A stretch of 17,881 nucleotides of DNA. It comes from an uncultured Clostridia bacterium (GTDB lineage Bacteria > Bacillota > Clostridia > Christensenellales > UBA1242). The stretch covers positions 1-17,881 of the forward strand of contig CALATF010000025.1 of NCBI GenBank assembly GCA_937891595.1, read 5' to 3'. Position numbers and translations under genes: made by a program. Below the pieces are notes generated by a model that was not told the origin of the DNA, made no database searches, and was given only the letters and a program-made list of their open reading frames with translations. Below are positions 7,825-14,406 of the stretch, in pieces; position 1 is the stretch's first letter; each line of letters starts with the position of its first letter.

Positions 7825-8382
7825 TTAAATTCTTTCCATGTATGTTCCAGTTCTTGTATCAATCCTTACTCTGTCTCCATTATTAACAAACAAAGGAACT
7901 TGAATTGTTAAGCCTGTTTCAAGAGTAGCTGGTTTATTACCTGCTTTTGATGTGTCACCTTGAATACCTGGCTCACAATCTGTAATATTAAGTTCTACAA
8001 ACATAGGAGGCAATACAGAGAATGCTTTTCCTTTGTAGAATTGAATTGTAACCATCATGTTTTCAATAACATATTTCATAGCTTCTTGAACTTGGTCATA
8101 GTTAAGAGGAATTTGTTCATATGTTTCCATATCCATAAAATAATAAATGCTGTCTTCATTATAAAGATATTGCATTTCTTTTCTTTCAATTTTAGCTTCT
8201 TCAACTTTTTCTGTTGGGTTAAAAGTTCTTTCTAAAACTTGTCCAGTAATTATATTTTTAATTTTTGTTCTAACAAAAGCTGCGCCTTTACCTGGTTTAA
8301 CGTGTTGAAAATCTACAACGTTATAAATATTTCCTTCAAATTCGAAAGTAACACCCTTTCTAAAATCACCTGCTGAAATCAT
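7825..8382 (-). CDS. efp: Translation elongation factor P
   Basis: This 185-residue three-domain EF-P is full length. The N-terminal KOW-like domain carries the modification loop HVKPGKGAAF, with the tip lysine at residue 32. The C-terminal OB domain ends in the conserved GDRVRIDTRTGTYMERI. EF-P binds between the ribosomal P and E sites and relieves stalling at polyproline stretches. In Bacilli the equivalent lysine carries a 5-aminopentanol group, but the modification here cannot be told from sequence. The gene has its own promoter inside the end of the methyltransferase gene, an AAAGGAG ribosome binding site and a terminator. efp directly upstream of spoIIIA is a common clostridial order. 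Confidence 0.97.
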   Translation of the reverse strand: MISAGDFRKGVTFEFEGNIYNVVDFQHVKPGKGAAFVRTKIKNIITGQVLERTFNPTEKVEEAKIERKEMQYLYNEDSIYYFMDMETYEQIPLNYDQVQEAMKYVIENMMVTIQFYKGKAFSVLPPMFVELNITDCEPGIQGDTSKAGNKPATLETGLTIQVPLFVNNGDRVRIDTRTGTYMERI

Positions 8383-8398
8383 AATATATTCTCCTTTT

Positions 8399-8437
8399 AC
8401 ACTTAAAAGTGTACTTGATTTTATATAATATTGTCAA
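8399..8437 (-). promoter_or_regulatory. Promoter of efp, with a 14-bp palindrome over the -10
   Basis: On the minus strand, the -35 TTGACA (8437-8432) is 18 bases from the -10 TACACT (8413-8408). The promoter overlaps the stop codon of the upstream methyltransferase gene. A perfect palindrome ACACTTAAAAGTGT (8399-8412) covers the -10 and the likely start point. It is not followed by a U-tract, so it is not a terminator and could be an operator. Confidence 0.6.
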
Positions 8438-9176
8438 GATAATAAATAATAATTGAACAACTTACACCTGCATTTAATGACTCTAGCCCATTTTTCATAG
8501 GAATAGAAATTGATTTATTGACTATTTGTCGCATTTCTAACGATATACCTTTGCCTTCATTCCCTATCACAATACCTACATTCGTTAATTGTTTTTTAAT
8601 ATTATAGAGGTTTTCGCCAGACATATCAGCAATCATCAAATTTAATTTATTATTTGTAGCAAAATCTATAAAGGTTTTAGTATTGTTAATTTTATATAAA
8701 TTAACATCAAATATATTACCCATAGCACTGCGTATAACTTTTTGATTTAAGTAGTTTACACAATTTATAAGGTATATATCAGTAAATGTTGTCCCTTTTG
8801 CTGACCTAATTATAGTTCCTAAATTACCTGGGTCTTGAATATTTTCAAGAACCAAGAAATTTGACTTTGGAGCTTTTAAAACTTTATCATCAAAATTAAT
8901 TATAGCAATTACTCCTTGTGGAGTTTTTGTATCTGATAAATGTTGTAATACATTTTTTCCTACTATAAAATATTTACAATTAAATAAAAATTCATATTCA
9001 GTTTTAAACTTTTCAACTTTATCTTCAGCTATTAAAACATAATCAAACGATTGATTAGCCAAAAAGGCTTCTTTTATTAATTTTGGGTTTTCAATAAAAA
9101 GTTTATTATTAGGGTTTTCTTTTATATTTTTAGTTTGTACAATTAAACTATTTTTAACGGAAGTAATTATTTCCAA
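8421..9176 (-). CDS. SpoU/TrmH-family RNA 2'-O-methyltransferase
   Basis: This 251-residue SPOUT-class enzyme would use S-adenosylmethionine to methylate a ribose 2'-OH, most likely in rRNA. An N-terminal L30e-like substrate-binding region is followed by the knotted catalytic domain. Its three motifs are LENIQDPGNLGTIIRSA at 110-126, VIGNEGKGIS at 203-212 and SIPMKNGLESLNAGVSCSII at 224-243. The arginine of motif 1 and the asparagine of SLNAG are present. It is the fourth gene after infC-rpmI-rplT, 30 bases downstream with no terminator between, so it is probably co-transcribed. That context is typical of the clostridial TsnR/YsgA-like enzymes. The exact target nucleotide cannot be inferred. 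Confidence 0.92.
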   Translation of the reverse strand: MEIITSVKNSLIVQTKNIKENPNNKLFIENPKLIKEAFLANQSFDYVLIAEDKVEKFKTEYEFLFNCKYFIVGKNVLQHLSDTKTPQGVIAIINFDDKVLKAPKSNFLVLENIQDPGNLGTIIRSAKGTTFTDIYLINCVNYLNQKVIRSAMGNIFDVNLYKINNTKTFIDFATNNKLNLMIADMSGENLYNIKKQLTNVGIVIGNEGKGISLEMRQIVNKSISIPMKNGLESLNAGVSCSIIIYYLDNII

Positions 9177-9206
9177 TTATTATCTCCTAAAGTTTAAAAA
9201 CTTAAA

Positions 9207-9551
9207 TTAAGCTTTAACTTGTTCAACAAGTTTAGCAAATGCTACTTTATCATTAACAGCCATATCTGCTAAAATTTTGCGGTTAAGATCAATATTTTTA
9301 ACTTTTAAGCCATTTATAAATTTGCTATAGCTAAGGCCATTAATTCTGCAAGCTGCATTAATTCTTGCAATCCAAAGAGATCTCATATCTCTTTTTCTTA
9401 ATCTTCTTCCGATATAAGCATATTTTTGACTTTTCATAACTGCTTGGTTAGCAACTCTAAATAATTTACTTTTTGCACCCCAGAAACCTTTTGCTTGTTT
9501 TAAAATAGCTTTCTTGTGCTTATTTTTATTAACTGCTCTTTTAATTCTCAT
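9207..9551 (-). CDS. rplT: 50S ribosomal protein L20
   Basis: This 114-residue basic protein is unmistakable L20: an N-terminal RIKRAVNKNKHKKAILKQAK, then GRRLRKRDMRSLWIARINAA and GLSYSKFINGLK. L20 is an early 23S rRNA-binding assembly protein. In Firmicutes it represses its own operon by binding the infC leader RNA, which agrees with the leader found at 10345-10454. It lies 20 bases after rpmI with a good ribosome binding site. Confidence 0.98.
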   Translation of the reverse strand: MRIKRAVNKNKHKKAILKQAKGFWGAKSKLFRVANQAVMKSQKYAYIGRRLRKRDMRSLWIARINAACRINGLSYSKFINGLKVKNIDLNRKILADMAVNDKVAFAKLVEQVKA

Positions 9552-9571
9552 TGTTTTGTGTCTCCTTTATA

Positions 9572-9766
9572 TTAACCTTGAACCAATTTTTTAATGGTTT
9601 TGCTTTGTGCACTGCTAACGTAAGCAGATTTTCTTAAATTTCTTTTTGCTGCGGTAGTCTTTTTAGTTAAAATGTGTCTTCTACCTTGTTTTGATCTTTT
9701 GATAACACCAGATTTTTTAACGCTAAATCTTTTCTTTGCTGCGCTATTTGTTTTTTGTTTTGGCAT
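9572..9766 (-). CDS. rpmI: 50S ribosomal protein L35
   Basis: This 64-residue, highly basic protein contains the L35 pattern MPKQKTNSAAKKRF and RRHILTKKTTAAKRNLRK. It is full length. It is the middle gene of infC-rpmI-rplT, 19 bases downstream of infC with an AAGGAG ribosome binding site. Confidence 0.98.
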   Translation of the reverse strand: MPKQKTNSAAKKRFSVKKSGVIKRSKQGRRHILTKKTTAAKRNLRKSAYVSSAQSKTIKKLVQG

Positions 9767-9785
9767 AAATATCTTTCTCCTTAAT

Positions 9786-10301
9786 TTATTTTGATTTTAT
9801 AGGGCTTAGAATCATAAATATGTTTCTTCCCATAATTTCTGGTGCTTTTTCTATTACACCGAAATCTTTAACAACTTCAAAAAATGTGTTCATAACTTCA
9901 ATACCCATTTCAGGTCTTGCTTGTTGACGGCCTTTCATTCTTATAGTAACTTTAACTTTATCGCCACTTGATAAGAATTTTTGTGCATGTTTTGCTTTTA
10001 CGTCAATGTCATGTTTTTCAATTGTCATTGATAATTGAATTTCCTTAATTTCAACTACCTTTTGTGCTTTTCTTTGTTCTTTTAATTTTTTAGCTTGGTC
10101 GAATTTAAATTTACCATAGTTCATAATTTTACAAACAGGTGGTTCTGCATTTGGTGACATTAAAACTAAGTCTAAATTTTGTTCACTAGCCATAGATAAA
10201 GCTTCTTTGCTAGACATAATACCAAGTTGTTCGTTATTAGAACCGATTAATCTAACTTTTGGTAAATTAATTTCTTCGTTTAAAAGTTGTTGATTTTTAA
10301 T
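9786..10301 (-). CDS. infC: Translation initiation factor IF-3 (AUU start)
   Basis: IF-3 binds the 30S subunit, prevents premature 50S joining and checks the initiator tRNA-start codon match. The first in-frame ATG (10217) lies inside the N-terminal domain. The family N-terminus continues 28 codons upstream (NEEINLPKVRLIGSNNEQLG) to an ATT at 10301-10299, preceded by GGGAGG with a 9-base spacer. I therefore choose ATT, giving 171 residues, the usual family length. A rare AUU start is a known infC hallmark that lets IF-3 repress its own translation. The linker and C-terminal domain (PPVCKIMNYGKFKFDQAKK, then KVTIRMKGRQQARPEMG) are intact. An ATG at 10309 is out of frame and soon hits a stop. 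Confidence 0.95.
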   Translation of the reverse strand: MKNQQLLNEEINLPKVRLIGSNNEQLGIMSSKEALSMASEQNLDLVLMSPNAEPPVCKIMNYGKFKFDQAKKLKEQRKAQKVVEIKEIQLSMTIEKHDIDVKAKHAQKFLSSGDKVKVTIRMKGRQQARPEMGIEVMNTFFEVVKDFGVIEKAPEIMGRNIFMILSPIKSK

Positions 10302-10344
10302 AGTAACATACCTCCCACTATTGTGACCAAATTGCCCATTAAAT

Positions 10345-10454
10345 AAAAAAATGAGCCCAAAGAAAGCCCACTTATAACAATCAAAAAAATATAATTGCTA
10401 ACAACCAATTAAGTAAACTTAAAAAGGTGAGAAGTGGAAACTTCTTCTTTGAAT
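10345..10454 (-). ncRNA. L20-type leader with transcription terminator, upstream of infC
   Basis: The infC 5' untranslated RNA holds a 5' hairpin AGAAGU-UUCC-ACUUCU (about 10429-10444). Further downstream an AAGUGG (10373-10368) can pair with CCACUU of that hairpin (10437-10432). Overlapping the second element is an intrinsic terminator: UGGGCUU (10370-10364) pairs with GGGCUCA (10358-10352), using G-U pairs, followed by seven U (10351-10345). The mutually exclusive pairings fit the Firmicute L20 leader, in which L20 binding favours termination and so represses infC-rpmI-rplT. Assignment to the L20 leader family is from recalled layout and gene context, not a covariance search. Confidence 0.78.
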
Positions 10455-10489
10455 GCTCATATATTAGCATAATAAATATCAAATGTCAA
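10454..10489 (-). promoter_or_regulatory. SigmaA promoter of infC-rpmI-rplT
   Basis: On the minus strand, a perfect -35 TTGACA (10489-10484) is 17 bases from a near-consensus -10 TAATAT (10466-10461). Transcription should start near 10454, giving a leader of about 150 bases. The rest of this gene-free stretch, between about 10490 and 10580, is plain AT-rich sequence in which I see nothing further. Confidence 0.88.
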
Positions 10490-10577
10490 CCACTTTTATA
10501 TGTAAAATTTATATATTAAAAGAGATTTTTTTTGAAAAGCTATAAATAAAATACATGATTTTTTTAAGTTTTAATTA

Positions 10578-10620
10578 TAAAAAAATAAAAAGGAACTTGT
10601 TTTGGCTACAAGTCCCTTTT
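10578..10620 (-). terminator. Intrinsic terminator after thrS
   Basis: GGGACTTG (minus strand, 10616-10609) pairs with CAAGTTCC (10599-10592) through one G-U pair. A/U extension lies on both sides, followed by a U-rich tract at about 10591-10580. It lies immediately after the thrS stop. Confidence 0.88.
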
Positions 10621-10624
10621 TAAA

Positions 10625-12388
10625 TTAATTAATCTTTTTTAATTCTCTTTCTAGTAATATATCTTTTATGAAATCATCTAATTTTTGTTCGCCTAAATCA
10701 CCCTTTGTTCTACTTCTTACACAAATTGAATTATTAGTCATTTCGTTTTCACCTATAACAAGCATATAAGGAGTTTTTTGTAATTGAGCTTCTCTAATTT
10801 TCTTTCCTACTTTTTCGTTTCTATCATCAAGCTCTACTCTAAATCCTAAATCGTTAAGTTTATTACAAATATCCTTAGCATATTTAAGAACATTATCGTT
10901 AATATTAAGAACTTTAATTTGTACAGGTGCCAACCATAATGGGAATGCCCCAGCATATTTCTCAATTAAATAAGCAAGTGTTCTTTCATAACAACCTATA
11001 CTTGTTCTATGAATAATATATGGCCTTTTCTTACATCCATCACTATCTGTGTATTCCATGCCAAATTTTTCTGCTAAAAGTTGATCTATTTGTATTGTTA
11101 TTAAAGTATCTTCCTTTCCCCAAACGTTTTTAATTTGAATATCTAATTTAGGGCCATAGAAAGCCGCCTCCCCTACGCCTACAACATAAGGTATTTTAAG
11201 ATTATCTAATATCTTGCCCATTTTAGATTGAGCTTCATTCCATTGTTCTTCTGTCCCTATATATTTATCTCTATTGTTTGGATCCCATTGAGAAAATCTA
11301 TAAGAAGCATCTTCATACAAACCAAGAGTTTTTAGCATAAAAATTGATAATTCTAAACAGTTTTTAAATTCATCTTCTAATTGCTCTGGTGTACACATTA
11401 AGTGCCCTTCTGAAATAGTGAATTGTCTTAATCTTATTAAGCCGTGCATTTCTCCACTAGATTCATTTCTAAAAAGAGTTGAAGTTTCATCATATCTTAA
11501 TGGTAAATCTTTATAAGACCTTGATTTACTTAAATAAGCTTGATATTGAAATGGACATGTCATAGGCCTTAATGCATAAACTTCTTTGTCTTTTTCTTCA
11601 TTGCCAAGCACGAACATACCATCTTTATAATGATCCCAGTGACCTGAAATTTTATATAAATCGCTCTTGGCCATAAAAGGTGTTTTTGTTAACTGCCAGC
11701 CTCTTTTTGCTTCTTCATCTTCAACAAATCTTTGCATTAATTGAATAACTTTTGCGCCTTTTGGTAATAAAACAGGCAAACCTTGACCAATTGTATCGAT
11801 AGTTGTGAACAATTCTAATTCTCTGCCGATTTTAACGTGATCTCTTTTTAAAGCATCTTCAATTTTATCTATATGAGCTTTTAATAAATCGCTATTTTCA
11901 AAACCATAAACATAAACTCTTTGTAGCATTTTATTTTTTTCATCGCCTTTCCAGTACGCACCACTTACACGATGAATTTTATAAGCAAAATTTCTTAATT
12001 CTTTAGTACTTTGAACATGAGGACCTCTGCATAAATCATACCAGTCATCACCTAAATAATAAACTGAAATTTCTTCATCTTCAGGTAAATTTGTAATAAG
12101 GTCAATTTTATAAATATTGTTTTGAAACATTTCTAATGCTTCTTGCTTAGATACTACAACCTTTTTAAATTCTTGATTTTGAGCAATAATATGCTTCATT
12201 TCTTTTTCTATTTTGCCAAAGAAATCAGGAGTAATACTATCTTTTATATCAAAATCATAATAAAATCCGTCATCAATAGCAGGACCTATTGCATTTTTAG
12301 CACCTTCAAAAATTTTACTTACTGCTTTTGCTAAAACATGGCTACAACTATGCCTTAACATTTCTAATTCTTTTTCTTCCATTTTCAT
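10625..12388 (-). CDS. thrS: Threonyl-tRNA synthetase, TGS-less variant
   Basis: This 587-residue class II synthetase charges tRNA-Thr with threonine. The N-terminal editing domain has the HSCSH motif at 13-17 and CRGPH at 120-124. The catalytic domain has motif 2 around TLFRNESSGEMHGLIRLRQF (304-323) and motif 3 GCYERTLAYLIEKY (465-478). Zinc ligands Cys278 (in MTCPF), His329 (EGHL) and a histidine near 460 are visible. An anticodon-binding domain follows. The usual N-terminal TGS domain (about 60 residues) is missing: the protein opens directly at the editing domain, so it is shorter than the common ~640 residues. The MTCPFQ and STLFRNE wording differs from the usual MNCPGH and TVFRNE and marks a divergent ThrRS branch. 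A T-box controls it. Confidence 0.96.
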   Translation of the reverse strand: MKMEEKELEMLRHSCSHVLAKAVSKIFEGAKNAIGPAIDDGFYYDFDIKDSITPDFFGKIEKEMKHIIAQNQEFKKVVVSKQEALEMFQNNIYKIDLITNLPEDEEISVYYLGDDWYDLCRGPHVQSTKELRNFAYKIHRVSGAYWKGDEKNKMLQRVYVYGFENSDLLKAHIDKIEDALKRDHVKIGRELELFTTIDTIGQGLPVLLPKGAKVIQLMQRFVEDEEAKRGWQLTKTPFMAKSDLYKISGHWDHYKDGMFVLGNEEKDKEVYALRPMTCPFQYQAYLSKSRSYKDLPLRYDETSTLFRNESSGEMHGLIRLRQFTISEGHLMCTPEQLEDEFKNCLELSIFMLKTLGLYEDASYRFSQWDPNNRDKYIGTEEQWNEAQSKMGKILDNLKIPYVVGVGEAAFYGPKLDIQIKNVWGKEDTLITIQIDQLLAEKFGMEYTDSDGCKKRPYIIHRTSIGCYERTLAYLIEKYAGAFPLWLAPVQIKVLNINDNVLKYAKDICNKLNDLGFRVELDDRNEKVGKKIREAQLQKTPYMLVIGENEMTNNSICVRSRTKGDLGEQKLDDFIKDILLERELKKIN

Positions 12389-12422
12389 TCTCCCATTTTT
12401 AACATTGCTTCGTTGTCAAAAT

Positions 12423-12674
12423 AAAAAAGTCCTTTGACAACAAAATATTGCCAAAGGACGAAAAATACTAAACTTTTCCGTGGTTCCACCTTTATTGTTG
12501 TTAAAAAACAACCACTTTTAAATTTTTTATCTAAAAAAATTTTTTAAAAAGCATAGAGCTAAAGTGGTTTCGTTTTGAAACTTAACTTTTACGCAACTTC
12601 CACCAAAATGTTGCCTTCTCTGGTAAAGAAAGTATTTCAAACTACTTGTCTTAAGCTTTAAAAACTATGATTAT
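12423..12674 (-). ncRNA. Threonine T-box riboswitch controlling thrS
   Basis: The thrS leader carries the hallmark T-box sequence GGTGGAACCACGG (12490-12478), which pairs with the NCCA end of uncharged tRNA. An intrinsic terminator follows: GTCCTTTG (12459-12452) with CAAAGGAC (12436-12429), then six U (12428-12423). Stem I is recognisable. Its base is AGCTTAAG with CTTTAGCT. The upper arm contains the AGAGA/GGTGGAAG elements around 12620-12597. The specifier loop reads GAAACCAC, placing an ACC (Thr) codon at 12568-12566, followed by the usual purine. This agrees with the downstream gene. Low charged tRNA-Thr should favour the antiterminator. The leader fills the gene-free stretch 12389-12680. 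Confidence 0.93.
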
Positions 12675-12709
12675 ATAAACATTATATTCCCTATAATATT
12701 TATTGTCAA
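12674..12709 (-). promoter_or_regulatory. SigmaA promoter of the thrS T-box transcript
   Basis: On the minus strand, a perfect -35 TTGACA (12709-12704) and a perfect -10 TATAAT (12686-12681) are separated by 17 bases. The predicted start is near 12674, about 285 bases before the thrS ATG. It lies just after the ytxC stop, so thrS is transcribed independently of ytxC. Confidence 0.92.
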
Positions 12710-12741
12710 TATAATATTTGTAAAAACGTTATAAAAATTTA

Positions 12742-13491
12742 TTATTTACAAATATGCACTCTATTTGAAAAATACTCGTATAAAGTATTTAAAAGTTTGT
12801 CTTTAACAAAGCTGTTACAATGTATTACTATTTTTTCAGGATTTAAAGCCACTAGACTTGTTAATAAATGATTATCATCATAAGCTACATTTTTATCTAC
12901 TAAAAAATCATTTATTACTTTCCCACTTGTATCATATAGTAAATAACAATCTTGCTTGGAAAAAATATTAATTGTATGATATCTGTATTCTAGATTACTA
13001 ATAAGAAATTTAATTAATTCATGAAAGGTATCATTATTTAACAAGTACATGCTATTATCATTAGCTAATTCCACCAGCTCTTCCCATTTTCTTTTTAAAA
13101 ATGACAACCTAAAATTAATAAATGAATTTACAACCAAATTACTATCAAACTTCATTCTTTCCAAAATTATTTCTTTGTCGGTATCACTATCAAATACTAC
13201 TAATGCTTTTAAAAAAATCTGCATATTAAGGTTTTGATTAATATCAAAGTTAAGTCTAGATAAAATATAATCTTTTTTGTAACTTAGCAATATGTTTTCC
13301 GCTATTTTTTCTCTTATAGTATTATGAAGTTTAAACCTTTCTATAATGGGTACAGCAATTAAAACTTTAGTAAAATTATACTGGTTTAAGGTTGTTATTA
13401 CACCATTATTTGATTTTATAATATCATTTAAACTATTTTTAAATGAATTTGCAGATAAACTATCTTCAAAAGTAATAATATATTCCCACAT
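12742..13491 (-). CDS. ytxC: YtxC-like sporulation protein
   Basis: This 249-residue soluble protein has no membrane segment. The pattern NSFINFRLSFLKRKWEELVE around residues 120-140, followed by FHELIKFLISNL, resembles the YtxC family. In Firmicutes that family lies directly upstream of thrS, exactly as here, and YtxC has been associated with sporulation but has no known biochemical function. Start choice is supported by a TAGGA ribosome binding site about 9 bases upstream. No catalytic motif is visible. The sequence is divergent, so the call leans partly on gene order. Confidence 0.75.
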   Translation of the reverse strand: MWEYIITFEDSLSANSFKNSLNDIIKSNNGVITTLNQYNFTKVLIAVPIIERFKLHNTIREKIAENILLSYKKDYILSRLNFDINQNLNMQIFLKALVVFDSDTDKEIILERMKFDSNLVVNSFINFRLSFLKRKWEELVELANDNSMYLLNNDTFHELIKFLISNLEYRYHTINIFSKQDCYLLYDTSGKVINDFLVDKNVAYDDNHLLTSLVALNPEKIVIHCNSFVKDKLLNTLYEYFSNRVHICK

Positions 13492-13625
13492 AAAATAAAT
13501 CCTAAAACTATTTTATGCATTGAAATTTTTAATACTCTAAAATTAGCTAACTAATTTTTGTAAATTTTTGACTAATAACATAGTTTAAACAATAAATAAT
13601 GAATTAAAACAAATTTAAAAAATTA

Positions 13626-13678
13626 TTAAAAGACTTATAAAAAAAGAGAAGCAAGGGGTGTGCTGTTTGAAACTAGTG
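13626..13678. repeat. Left arm of an inverted repeat flanking the ASCH segment
   Basis: This arm holds TTAAAAGA (13626-13633), AAAAAGAGAAG (13641-13651) and TTTGAAACTAGTG (13666-13678). The same three strings occur in the same order as the reverse complement at 14629-14682. The inner 13 bases and the 11-base string match perfectly, and the spacers between them are similar (14 and 17 bases) but differ in sequence. The two arms bound a segment of about 1.05 kb. Confidence 0.6.
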
Positions 13679-13697
13679 AAATAATTTCATAAGTACG

Positions 13698-13733
13698 AAA
13701 CACTTTATCATTAAGTTGGTAAAGTGCTTTTTT
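13698..13733 (+). terminator. Plus-strand intrinsic terminator upstream of the ASCH gene
   Basis: CACTTTATCA (13701-13710) pairs with TGGTAAAGTG (13717-13726) using one G-U pair, with a 6-base loop, and is followed by six T (13728-13733). The polarity is clear on the plus strand, although no complete plus-strand gene precedes it. Confidence 0.82.
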
Positions 13734-13772
13734 AGAAAATCTTTAAAATATAATACAAATATAAAAAGTTTA

Positions 13773-13796
13773 TGCTATAATATTTTCATAGGAGAT
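13773..13796 (+). promoter_or_regulatory. Extended -10 promoter and ribosome binding site of the ASCH gene
   Basis: TGC-TATAAT (13773-13781) is an extended -10 element. The -35 region is poor (ATACAA/TACAAA). The expected start near 13788 leaves a very short leader with an AGGAG 7 bases before the ATG at 13802. It lies downstream of the terminator at 13733, so the gene can be transcribed on its own. Confidence 0.6.
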
Positions 13797-13801
13797 TATA
13801 A

Positions 13802-14212
13802 ATGAAACATATAGCTATATTAAGACAACCATTTTTTGATATGGTATTAAATGGCGAAAAGACAATAGAAAGTCGTTGGAGTATGAATAAAATTGCTCCA
13901 TACAAAAAAGTTAATATTGGAGATGAAATACTTTTAAAGTTGACAGGACAGCCTGTAACTGCAACAGCAAAAGTTCAAGATGTTAAATATTATCAACTTA
14001 CACCGGACATAGTTGAAGATATTAGAATAAAATACGGAAAACAAATAGGAACTGACAAGTTTGAAGATTGGCAAGATACAAAGCAAAAGAAATTTTGCAC
14101 TTTGATTTGGCTTAAAGATGTAAAAAAAATCACCCCATTAGTAGTACCAAGAAGTAATGGCGCAGGTTGGATTGTGTTAAAGGATTTTGAACAAACACAA
14201 ATGCGATTTTAA
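13802..14212 (+). CDS. ASCH-domain protein
   Basis: This 136-residue protein is the only convincing plus-strand gene in the window. It shows the ASCH signature: an early LRQPFFDMVLNGEKTIESRW (residues 7-26, with the characteristic GEK-x-x-ESR), a beta-rich middle starting VNIGDEILLK, and a terminal GAGWIVL strand. ASCH domains have a PUA-like barrel fold and are proposed to bind RNA or modified nucleobases. Some relatives cleave modified cytidines, but which activity applies here is unknown. It has its own promoter and a good ribosome binding site. It sits inside the inverted-repeat-bounded patch next to large palindromes, and its opposite orientation to all neighbours suggests later insertion. 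No toxin or nuclease partner is adjacent. Confidence 0.85.
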   Translation: MKHIAILRQPFFDMVLNGEKTIESRWSMNKIAPYKKVNIGDEILLKLTGQPVTATAKVQDVKYYQLTPDIVEDIRIKYGKQIGTDKFEDWQDTKQKKFCTLIWLKDVKKITPLVVPRSNGAGWIVLKDFEQTQMRF

Positions 14213-14265
14213 GTAATTTACTAGCAATTACAAATTTTAATATATATTGAACACAATTTGGCACT

Positions 14266-14328
14266 TAGACGTGTGCTTGTCTTGATACAAGTGTTCTCGC
14301 TTCGCTCGAACAGACAAGCGCACGTCTA
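14266..14328. repeat. Palindrome 1: 17-bp-stem hairpin
   Basis: AGACGTGTGCTTGTCT (14267-14282) pairs with AGACAAGCGCACGTCT (14312-14327), with one T-G mismatch in the middle and one further A-T pair outside. The loop region holds a smaller GTTC/GAAC hairpin around CGCTTCGC. This stretch is visibly richer in G and C than its surroundings. No U-tract follows on either strand, so it is not a normal terminator. Confidence 0.85.
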
Positions 14329-14348
14329 TAAACTAAATTAAAGCAGAC

Positions 14349-14394
14349 AAAAAGCGAAAATGTTGGCAGAGCATAAAACACATTTTCGCTTTTT
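14349..14394. repeat. Palindrome 2: perfect 15-bp hairpin, possibly a bidirectional terminator
   Basis: AAAAAGCGAAAATGT (14349-14363) pairs perfectly with ACATTTTCGCTTTTT (14380-14394) across a 16-base loop. The stem begins with A's and ends with T's, the layout of a bidirectional intrinsic terminator. It could end the ASCH transcript, whose stop codon is 137 bases upstream. Further imperfect pairing (AGCAG with CTGTT) extends the base. Confidence 0.75.
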
Positions 14395-14406
14395 GCTGTT
14401 ATATAA

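Larger units (their letters stand above)
13566..13733 (+). other. Possible short plus-strand leader transcript ending in an intrinsic terminator
   Basis: A weak plus-strand promoter (TTGACT near 13568, 17-base spacer, AATAAA) is followed by an AAGGGG at 13654-13658 that could be a ribosome binding site. A short unassigned stretch containing the palindrome TGAAATAATTTCA comes next, then the intrinsic terminator at 13698-13733. A very short peptide could be read from CTG or GTG codons near 13658-13663, but no ATG-started ORF exists. It may be the tail of a lost gene, a small RNA, or an attenuator-like leader before the ASCH gene. The rest of the gap 13492-13800 holds only AT-rich DNA and a perfect 8-bp hairpin at 13539-13558. 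Confidence 0.3.

Noticed and set aside
13539..13558. Perfect 8-bp hairpin AAAATTAG-CTAA-CTAATTTT
   Set aside because: It is all A/T-rich and is not positioned after a gene on the plus strand. It was treated as a likely chance palindrome and only mentioned in the gap description.
13619..13684. Short plus-strand frame ending in GVCCLKLVK
   Set aside because: It is bounded by stops, has no ATG start and gives only about 20 residues. It was not called as a gene, though it might be a relic.
13802..14212. ASCH gene as half of a toxin-antitoxin pair
   Set aside because: No second small ORF on the same strand is adjacent, and the ASCH family is not by itself diagnostic of such systems.
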